Assembly: GCF_014931605.1 (NCBI RefSeq)
Contig: NZ_CP053382.1
Location: 434,001-498,000 of the forward strand
From: Halomonas sp. MCCC 1A13316
GTDB taxonomy: Bacteria; Pseudomonadota; Gammaproteobacteria; Pseudomonadales; Halomonadaceae
DNA length: 64,000 bases
Direction: 5' to 3'
Shown: positions 26,898-35,600 of the stretch, piece after piece
How positions within the stretch are numbered: the first letter of the stretch is position 1
How the letters are laid out: the number at the start of each line of letters is the position of its first letter
The notes under the pieces: generated by a model
Seen by the model: the letters and a program-made list of their open reading frames with translations, nothing else
What the model was told of the DNA's origin: nothing
Database searches by the model: none
Program-made: the position numbers and the translations under genes

Positions 26898-27893
26898 TCA
26901 CTCACTCTCAATCATCTGCACAAGCTCAGCGGGGTATTGTTCCCGGGACTTCTGGGTGAAGGTTTCCAGCGCATTCTCCCAAGTTTGCCACGCCTCACTG
27001 CCCTGCTCTACTGCAACGACCTCATTTCCGTGTTCTTTGATCACATCGATAAGACGGCTTTCTTCATCGATGGCGAACTGCTGCATCGAGTCGCGGGCCT
27101 CCTGGGCTGACTCCACCACGGTCTGTTGCAGTTCAGGAGAAAGGGATTCGAATTTTTCTTTATTCATGACGTAGGCGTGAATCAGCGTGCCTAATACACC
27201 GTTGTGATCGAGCAAAAAGTCAGTCACCTCATAATGCTTGAGGCCCACCGCACCGCCGAGTCCTCCCATCGCCGCATCAACCGTTCCTCTTTGGAGCCCA
27301 GAATAAACGTCGCCAACACCCATGATGGTCGGTGCCGCACCAAGGGCCTGGATCACTTCACCCGCTCCTTTCGAATAGACGCGGACCGATTTGCCCTGAA
27401 AGTCGCTCGGACCATTTATGGGAAAGGTTGCAGAAATTACAGGCGGACCGATATCGAACATTGCCAACAAGACTGCACCCTGAGCCTGAAGCTCTTCATC
27501 GAAGTAATCGAAAACCGGATTGCCAGGCTTCAGGTTGTCCCGTGTCCACTGAATGGATTTGGTCCACAACGGAGACGTCAGGATCGAGACCTCAGGAATA
27601 TGGCCGGACCAGTTGTCCATCGTAGTAAGTGAAATATCGATCGTACCTTGTGGGATCGCGGTCGCGACGAATTGCTGCTTGACCATTTCGCCACCAGCAA
27701 AAGAACGTGTTCGGATCTCGCCGTCGCTCTTCTCCTTAAGAAGCTCTTCGAATTTTGGAACGAATTGACTGACTTGGTAGTGGTTCGGGCTACCCCAGGA
27801 CGAAATGGTTATACGCTCTGCGTGTGCCGTTGAAATTCCAGTAATTCCTGCAATTGCCAGGAAGATAGACGCTTTTCGGAATAATTTTGTCAT
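26898..27893 (-). CDS. TRAP transporter substrate-binding protein (DctP type)
   Basis: 331 residues with a signal peptide (KASIFLAIAGITGISTAHA, cleavage before ERITIS). The periplasmic fold has DctP features: VATAIPQGTIDISLTTMDNW, GKSVRVYSKGAGEVIQALGA and QRGTVDAAMGGLGG. The conserved arginine that binds the substrate carboxylate is probably the R in GKSVRVYS. It captures an organic acid for the DctQM pair. A good promoter lies upstream, and GAGGAAA precedes the ATG. It is the first gene of the minus-strand cluster. Confidence 0.9.
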   Translation of the reverse strand: MTKLFRKASIFLAIAGITGISTAHAERITISSWGSPNHYQVSQFVPKFEELLKEKSDGEIRTRSFAGGEMVKQQFVATAIPQGTIDISLTTMDNWSGHIPEVSILTSPLWTKSIQWTRDNLKPGNPVFDYFDEELQAQGAVLLAMFDIGPPVISATFPINGPSDFQGKSVRVYSKGAGEVIQALGAAPTIMGVGDVYSGLQRGTVDAAMGGLGGAVGLKHYEVTDFLLDHNGVLGTLIHAYVMNKEKFESLSPELQQTVVESAQEARDSMQQFAIDEESRLIDVIKEHGNEVVAVEQGSEAWQTWENALETFTQKSREQYPAELVQMIESE

Positions 27894-27971
27894 TATATTT
27901 CCTCACAAGGGTATGATTTTTTATATGGTTTGTGGCGCGCAGTGGGCTTGGATTGCTGCGGCAGGCCCAAA

Positions 27972-28012
27972 AACTACGTAGTTAATACAGCATAGTTTTA
28001 GGGCTGCATCAA
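27972..28012 (-). promoter_or_regulatory. Promoter and palindromic operator of the TRAP operon
   Basis: On the minus strand TTGATG (28012-28007) and TGTATT (27989-27984) are spaced by 17 bases. Immediately downstream is the perfect 12-base palindrome AACTACGTAGTT (27983-27972). A palindrome at the transcription start is the usual place for a repressor such as the GntR-family protein encoded at the end of the cluster. Confidence 0.5.
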
Positions 28013-28191
28013 GGCTGGCAAGAAAATAATTCAGGAGGAGAACCTGGATGGTTAACCGCAGCACTTTGGTCCGCATGGTAGAAGCAGGAGGGCCAGCGCC
28101 GGTGCCCTCCAGTCTGTTCGGACTGGCCAGCTTGGTACTGGCGACCCGATGCAAGAACTGAGTTGAGGGGACCAGTGCACTTTGAATCTGG

Positions 28192-28227
28192 CCTGGCAGC
28201 CGGTTGCCCCGGCTGCCAGGGGCAACC
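28192..28227. repeat. Two overlapping, mutually exclusive hairpins
   Basis: CCTGGCAGCCGG (28192-28203) and CCGGCTGCCAGG (28209-28220) form a perfect 12-bp stem with a 5-base loop. The same DNA also holds GGTTGCCCC (28202-28210) and GGGGCAACC (28219-28227), a perfect 9-bp stem that cannot form at the same time. The arrangement could be a switch, a protein-binding site or a recombination site. No T-run follows. Confidence 0.6.
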
Positions 28228-28344
28228 AACCACCTGCGGTGGCTGGGTAAGTGACCGATGACAGATGAATGTGCCGCTCTGAACACTCAAGGTGCTCAGC
28301 GACGGATTGCTCAGCGGTTTCTTAAGGGCTGAATAGAAGTAAAT

Positions 28345-29691
28345 TCAGCGGCTATCCTGGAACACTTCTTTCAGAGCGGAAAGTGTCTGGTCAACCTGTG
28401 CGCGAGTATGCTCGCAGGAGAGGAAAAAGCGCAGCCGCGCGCTCTTCTCCGGTACGGCGGGGTGCAGGATCGGCTGGACATTGATGCCGCGCTCGAACAG
28501 GGCGTGGGAGAGCCGGGCCGCCAGTGGTGAGCTGCCGACGATGACCGGCACCACGGCCGCGCCGATGCTGTGACCGGTATCCAGCCCCGCAGCCCGGGCG
28601 CGCTCGAGAAAATAGCGCGAGATCGCGTGCAGCCGCTGGACCCGCTCGGGCTCGCGCTGGAGTAGCCTCAGCGCCTCGAGCGAGGGGGCGGCGACCTGGG
28701 CGGGCATGCCCACGCTGTAGAGGAAGCCCGGGGCCAGATAGCGCAGGGTTTCCACCATGGCGCGGCAGCCGGCAATGTAACCGCCGCAGCCGGCCAGGCT
28801 CTTGCTCAGGGTGCCCATCCAGATATCGACATCCTCGGCTGCCGTGCCGAAGTGCTGCCGCAGGCCCAGGCCGTTCTTGCCGAGCACGCCGAAAGAGTGG
28901 GCCTCGTCGACCATCAGCCACGCCTGGTGCCGGCGCTTGAGCGAGACGAAGCGAGGCAGCTCGGGCACGTCGCCATCCATGCTGTAGAGCCCTTCGATCA
29001 CGATCAGAACCCGCTCGAACTGGCCGCGATGCCGAGCCAGCAGGGCGTCGAGTGCATCAGCATCATTGTGCGGGAACGAGATGCGCTTGGCGCCAGAGAG
29101 CTGGGCCCCCACCAGCGAACTGTTGTGGATGTATTCATCATGCAGGATGAGATCGCGGGGGCCCAACAGGTAGCCGAGCGTCGACACGTTGGTGGCGTGG
29201 CCACTGACGAAAGCCACTGCATCCTCCACCTCGTAGGCCTCGGCCAGCGCCTGCTCCAGCTGGCGGTGGATGGGGCGCTCTCCCGACACCACGCGACTGG
29301 CGGAAACAGAGGTGCCGTAGTGCTCCACGGCCTCGCAGGCGGCCCGGTTGATGCGTGGGTCGCCGGAAAAGCCGAGGTAGTTGTAACTGGCGAAGTTGAG
29401 GTACTCGCGGCCATCGATCAGGCTAGTGGCCCCGGCATTGCCGTCATGTACCTTGAAGAAGGGGTCCGTCAGGCCGAGCCGACGGGCCCCTTCTCGCATC
29501 AGGGCGATCTGCTGATAGCCAGGAAGGGCGTCAAAGCGGGTGAACCGCTCTGGCACCGTGCTGTGCACCGCGGTGGATGGACGGGAGGCATCGCCGTGAT
29601 GAGCGACGGCGGTTTCCGGCGGCCGCTGACGCCGGCGCTGTCGGGCCTGGGCCAGCAGTTGCTGCTTGAGGTCGGCGCGACGCTGGCTCAT
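28345..29691 (-). CDS. Alpha-oxoamine synthase (RkpG-like, AONS/serine palmitoyltransferase family)
   Basis: 448 residues of the PLP-dependent class II fold. Visible are NFASYNYLGFSGDPRI, SGHATNVSTLGYLLGP, DEAHSFGVLGKNGLGL and the PLP lysine in GTLSKSLAGCGGY. These enzymes join an amino acid to an acyl thioester with loss of CO2, giving an alpha-amino ketone; serine palmitoyltransferase and 8-amino-7-oxononanoate synthase are relatives. The start overlaps the polyketide synthase stop (ATGA), so the acyl donor is probably the chain on that synthase. Sinorhizobium rkpG sits in the same position beside rkpA. The amino acid used cannot be predicted; biotin synthesis is unlikely in this context. 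Confidence 0.88.
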   Translation of the reverse strand: MSQRRADLKQQLLAQARQRRRQRPPETAVAHHGDASRPSTAVHSTVPERFTRFDALPGYQQIALMREGARRLGLTDPFFKVHDGNAGATSLIDGREYLNFASYNYLGFSGDPRINRAACEAVEHYGTSVSASRVVSGERPIHRQLEQALAEAYEVEDAVAFVSGHATNVSTLGYLLGPRDLILHDEYIHNSSLVGAQLSGAKRISFPHNDADALDALLARHRGQFERVLIVIEGLYSMDGDVPELPRFVSLKRRHQAWLMVDEAHSFGVLGKNGLGLRQHFGTAAEDVDIWMGTLSKSLAGCGGYIAGCRAMVETLRYLAPGFLYSVGMPAQVAAPSLEALRLLQREPERVQRLHAISRYFLERARAAGLDTGHSIGAAVVPVIVGSSPLAARLSHALFERGINVQPILHPAVPEKSARLRFFLSCEHTRAQVDQTLSALKEVFQDSR

Positions 29692-32600
29692 AACGCGGTT
29701 TCCTCGCTTTCGGTGAGGTGTGTGACGCCGTGCCGGCTGGCCAGAGAGGCGATCGATGCCTCGTCGGCCGGCTCCTCGTCGGTTTCGCCGTGGTGTAGCT
29801 TCTGGATCAGCACACCGGCCAGCTTGCTCAGCGTGGAAGCCTCGCTGAGTACCATCACCGGCACTTGAACGCCCAGGCGTGCCTCGATGGCAGTCATCAG
29901 CTCGACGCCCATCAGCGAATCGAAGCCCATGTCGTAGACTGAGCGGTTCACGTCGATCTTCGCTTCGTTGATCAGCAGGATGGCGGCAAGCTCAGCACGC
30001 AGCAGATCGGTGACGGCCCTGTGCAGTTCCTCGGGGGAGAGATCGGCGAACAGGGCGGCAAGGTTCTCGCCGTCGTCTTCGCTGTGCTTGCCGTCACCGG
30101 CCTGTCGGGCGACTTCGCCGAAGCGCGGCGCTTCGGCGCCGGGCAGGAACCGCGACAGGGCGTGCCAGTCCAGTTCGAGTACGCCAACCGTGGCGCCGAG
30201 CGATTCACCTCCGACCAGGTGTGTTTCCAGCACTTGCAGGGCATCGTCGGAGTGCAGCGCCGAGCCGCCCAGCCGCTCCTGTAGTGCTTCGCGTGTCCGC
30301 GTATTGCGCGCCAGGAAGCCGACGTCCTCGATTGCCCCCCAGCGCAGACAGGTGGCGGGCTTGCCGCGTGCTCGGCGGCTGGCCGCCAATGCCTCGAGCC
30401 AGTGGTTGGCCGCTACGTAGTTGGCCTGCCCCGGGTTGCCGAACAGGGTGGTGGCAGAAGAGTAGAGCACGAAGAAGTCCAATGCGTCGTTGGCGGTCAG
30501 TGCATCGAGATGTCGCGCGCCGTCGATCTTTGGCGCCAGCACGCGATGCATCCTCTCGCTATCCAAGTTGCGGATAAGGCCGTCGTCGATCACGGTGGCG
30601 GCGTGGATAACCCCGCGCAGTGGAGGCAGGTGGTCGCGGCAGCCGGCAAGCAGCGTGGCCAACGCCGCTTGGGTAGTGATGTCGCAGGCCGCGGCCACGA
30701 CTTCGACGCCTTGCGCCTCGAGTTCGGCCACGCCGCGCTGGGCCTCTTCGCTGGCGGCACCGCTGCGCCCCACCAGGATCAGGTGGCGAGCGCCACGGCT
30801 GGCCAGCCACAGGGCGCTCTTCAGGCCGAAGCCGCCCAGGCCGCCGGTGACCAGATAGCTGGCATCATCGGGCAGCGTAAGCCGTTCGAGAGACGCCGGC
30901 TGCGGCAGGCTGAACGTAGGGGCCTGCTCATGGGTGACTACCACCTTGCCGATCTGTCGAGCCTGCTGCATGTAGCGGAAGGCTTCGACCACTTGCCGGT
31001 CGCTGAAGGCGGTATAGGGAAGCGGGGTCAGAGTGCCGTCATGGAACAGCGCCATCATCTCGGCGAAGAGCTGGCCGGTGAGTTCGGGCAGCTCCTTCAT
31101 CAGCTGATCGGAATCAATGCCGAAGTAGCTGAGATTATTGCGGAACGGACGCAGGCCGATGCGGGTGTTCTCGTAGAAGTCGCGCTTGCCGAGTTCAAGG
31201 AAACGGCCGAATGGGCGCAGAGCGCGCAAGTTCTGGTTGATCGCCTCGCCGGCGAGCGAGTTGAGCACCACGTCGACGCCGCGCCCTGCGGTCGCTTCGA
31301 GGATTTCCTCGGCGTAGGTCAGCGAGCGGGAGTCGTAGAGCTGCTCGATGCCCATCAAGCGCAGGAAGTCGCGTTTCTCCTCGCTGCCCACGGTGGCATG
31401 GATCTCGGCTCCCAGCCATTGCGCGATCTGTATGGCGGCGATGCCCACCCCGCCGGCGGCGCCATGGATCAGTACGCTTTCGCCGGGGGCCAGACGTGCC
31501 AAGTGCTTGAGCGCGTAGTACACGGTGAAGAAGGTAGTGGGGATGGTGGCGGCCGCGGCGAAGCTGACCCCCTCCGGTATCGGGGCGATGGCCTGTCGGC
31601 TGGCGATCAGGCGATCGCTGAAGCTGGCCGGGCCGAACCCCACCACGGCGTCACCGATTGCCAGATCCTTCACGTCGGTGCCGATGGCGACCACTTCGCC
31701 GGAGAATTCCAGCCCTAGGGTGGGGCCGGCAAAGCCGTTTTCGATGGCCTCATCCGAGAGCAGCCCCAAGGTGTACATGACGTCGCGGAAATTGAGACCG
31801 GTGGCGTGGACCTTGATTTCCACCTCGCCGGGGCCGGGTTGAGGCAAGGAGCGGGGTTGCCAGGCCAGGTTGCGTAGCTGACCGGGCAATGCAAAGCCCA
31901 GACTTATGGCCTGGCGGGAATCCCGCTCGGCGCGTGCCGTGCTGCCCGGAGCAGGCTGAAGGCGAACGCGCGTGGCAAAGCGCCGACCACAGTCATCGAG
32001 CACCACCTCCGTTTCGGCGTCGGGTGTGATGAGCTCGGTGAGCAGCGCTTCCAGCACGGTGTCATCGAGGCGTGTCATGCCGGACGGAAGATCGAGCAGG
32101 CGCACCTTATGGCCGGTGGCTTCGTTGGCCAGCGAGCGGCCAAAGCCCCACAGTGCGGCATCGGTGCCGGGAAGCCCCTCGTTCTGCGACTCAGCCCTCA
32201 CCGTTAGCGATTCACCATTCCCTCCCAACGACTCTCTTCTCTTTTCAAGCGCCTCACCACGCGCCCACATGGCGCCAACTCCTCGCGTTACCAGCCACAG
32301 GTTGGCTCGGTCCTGGCGGGATTCGAGTGCTCCGGCCCAGGCGATGGCCTGTTCGCAGCGTGTCTCTCCCCCGCGCAGGTCGACCAACCTGGCGCTGGTA
32401 GCCGCGGCATCGCAGCGCTCAACAATGCTGGCATGATGGCCGAGCCGCTCGAGCCCATCGGCAATCTGACGGGCTTGAACCAAGGTGGCCTCGTCGGCAA
32501 TCAGCTGATAATCGCTCGCCTGGGTGGTTACCGCGTGCGTCTCGCTCTGGGGCAATTGCGCATACAGCAGGTAGGCGCCACGCGTTGCCTCCTCTTCCAG

Positions 32601-35600
32601 TGGCAGGCGATGCACTTCTGCGAGGCCCAAGGCGTTCAGTTGCGCGACGACCTCGTCCTGGTCGATGGCGGAGAGCAGGCTGCCTTCGTCTTCCAGGCCG
32701 GGGGTCGCCAGCAGGGCATCGAGCCACGCACTGGGGTGAACGCCCAGCACTAGTAGCTGGCTGCCAGGGGCCAGCCGCTCGATGACGGCCTGCAGCAGTT
32801 GACGGCTGCGCTCGCGGTGCCCCGACTCGATGCTCACCAAGGCCAATTGGGCCTCGGGGTGATTCTCGGCCGCCTGTTCGAGTCGCTCGACGTCGATCAG
32901 TGGGTTACGCTCACGCAGCTGTTCGGCTTGGTGCCAGGCCTGTTCACCCACCGTCAGGAGAGTGAGATCGCAGCGATCAGCATCGAGCAAGTCGCAGAGC
33001 CGTTCGCTGAGCGCCGGGTATGTCGGGCCAGCCTCGAGCAGGCGTACCCGCTGGCCGGCTGGCAGCTCGGTCAGCAGAGAGCCGAGGGCTTCACGCAATG
33101 CGCCGGCAATGGCTTGCCAGCCGGCGATGCCGATAAGTTGACCGGGGAGCAGGGCCAGCGCTTGGGAATCGAGCCCCAGGGCGCCGGCATCGGTATCTCC
33201 TTTGAGCAGCGCCGGCAGGTTCAGGCCGAAGCGGCCGAGGCGTTGCACCGGCGCGAAGTGATCGGGATAGTCGCGCACCAGGAGCTGCCAGATCGTCTTG
33301 GCGTCGACCTCCTCTTCTATTCTTGCCAGCCGCCAGCCTTGCTCGTCACGCTGAAGGCGGCCGGTGGCTTCCAGCTGACGGAGCAGATGGTCGAGCAGTC
33401 GCTGACCATTGAGGCTGGTGCGGGTGAGTTCCCGATACCTCGTATGGCTCAGGCTATCGCCATCCAGCAGCGTAGCCAGGGCTTCGATGGCAAAGGCATC
33501 GGCCAGGCTATCGAGCAGGGGATCGACTTCCGTGGCGTAGCGTCCGCCAGTGTGCCGGGCATAGCGATCGATAAGGTTCGGCAGGGCGGCATGCAGCGTG
33601 CCCGAATCGAGCGAGTCGGTTGCGATACGGCGCGGGGCCGGCGTCAACGAGACGTCCAGAAAGCTGATTCGTTGCTGCTGCTGTCGCTTCAGGCGAATCG
33701 CCTTGAAGCGGGTTTCGCTGAGTACGGCCACGGCACGGCCCTGGGCATCGTAGAGCTCGAAGTCGGCCGTGAACGAGTGCGGCGCACGTTTGATCAGGCG
33801 GGCCTGGGCCAGCACGGGGACGCCAGCGTTACAGCGATACTGGATGCGACCGGCGCGCACCGGCACGAAGGCCATGCCGTCGCTGTCGTGGCCAGCGTCT
33901 TTAGCCTGACGGGCCAGGAGGGGAATGAAGAGCTGGAAGGCGCTATCGAGAATGCCGGGATGCAGGTGCAGGGGGTCCCGGGTGCCGCAGATATCCGCGG
34001 GCGGCTCGATGGCGCCGAGGATGTTGTCGCCTTCGACCCAGGCCCGGGAGATCGCCTGGAAGGCAGGGCCGTAGTGCAGCCCCAGCCGCTCGGCTTCATC
34101 GAGATGCTCCGCCAGGGTGATGTCCGGCTCCCTGGAGGGCAGCGACGGCGCATGGCGACGCAGCAGGAAGCCACGGCTCTGCTCCATGACACGGGCCACG
34201 GCATTGAGCTGCCACTCGCTCTTGGCCAGCGGCTCGCGAGAGCGTACCTCGAGGGTGCCATTCTCAGGATGAAGCTTGAGGCGCATGCGACGCCCGTTGG
34301 GCGTATCGAGCAACAGCGGGGCACGGATCTCGAACTCTTCGAGATCGATCAGCGAGGCTTCGCGGCTATGGTGGGCGGCGGCAAGCATCAGCTCGACGAA
34401 CCCGGCGCCCGGGAACACGGCGCCCTCGCCGACCACGTGGTCGGCCAGCCAGGGCAGGCGACCGGTATCGAGCTGGCTCTCCCAGGTGTCGGCTTGCTGG
34501 GCTAGGCGATAGCCCAGCAGGGGGTGCTCGTAGTGGCGCTCGAGCAGCCCTTGGCCGTCGCCGGTACCTGCAATCCAATAGCGCTCGCGTTGCCAGGGAT
34601 AGCGCGGCAGCTCGACCCGCCGACCCTCGATGGGGAACCATCGCTGGGTGTCCAGCGGCATGCCGCTGAGGAGCGCCTGGCCGAGCGTGCGTGCCATGCA
34701 TGCTTCGGCGGGACGCCCGCGCTCGAGGGTGCCCAACACTAGACCGTCGCGCTCGGCATCGCGAAGCGCGTCGCTGAGGTAGCGCCGCAAGATCGGATGG
34801 GCACCGATCTCGATGAAGAGGTGACACCCATCGACGATCAGCGAATCGATGGCTGTGGCGAAGCGCACCGGCTGGCGTATGTTGTGCCACCAGTACTCGG
34901 CGCCCAGCTCGGTACCGGGTAGTGGCGTGCCCGTCACAGTGGAGATATAGGGCAGTCGTTCGACACGTGGAGTGATCGATGCCAGCGAGTCGAGCACGCC
35001 GGCCTCAATGGGGTCCATGGCGGGGCTGTGGAAGGCGTAGTCGAGCGGCAGGCGCTTGGCCACGATGCCCTGGTCGGCAAGCTGACGTTCCAGTCGGTCC
35101 AGCGCGGTCGGCTCGCCCGCCAGGGTAATGCCGTGCGTACTGTTGATGCCGGCGAGATGGACACCGGGATAATTGCCGCTGGCCAGTACTTCATCGAGTG
35201 CCTCGGCACCCATGGCGACGGCGGTCATCTCACCCTGACCCCGCGTCTGGCCCTGGTAGAAGCTGCGGTAGTAAATCACCTTGACGGCGTCGGCCAGGCT
35301 GAGTGCACCGCTGGCCCAGGCCGCGGCGACCTCGCCCACGCTGTGTCCGACCACGGCAGCGGGTTCGATACCCTCTTGGCGCAGCATCTCGGTCAGGCCG
35401 ACCTGGATGGCGAACAGCGTCGGCTGGGCGATCTCGGTTAACGCCATGCGGGAGGTGCCATCGGCCAGGGCCGCATTGCACCCTTCGAGCTCGGCGCGTA
35501 GCGAAAAACTGGCATAAGGCTCGAAGAGGGCATCGACAGTATCGATGGCCTCGGCAAACACCGGCGAACGCTCGAGCAGCACGGCACCCATGCGCTCCCA

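Larger units (their letters stand above)
27894..28344. other. Intergenic region between the capsule-lipid operon and the TRAP operon
   Basis: No gene is visible. It holds the TRAP promoter and palindrome near 27972-28012 and a cluster of dyads from about 28108 to 28240. One of these is CCAGTC-TGTTCG-GACTGG; another is the overlapping pair at 28192-28227. No T-run follows any of them, so a classical terminator of the upstream minus-strand operon is not seen. Confidence 0.5.

Noticed and set aside
28345-29691. 8-Amino-7-oxononanoate synthase for biotin
   Set aside because: The fold fits, but no bio genes are nearby and the start codon overlaps the polyketide synthase stop, so a role with that synthase is more likely.
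32799-34505. A 568-codon open frame on the + strand
   Set aside because: It lies wholly antisense to the polyketide synthase, has no recognisable domain and is a product of the GC-rich codon pattern. Similar antisense frames at 30402-31718, 41485-42447 and 28852-29868 were left out for the same reason.
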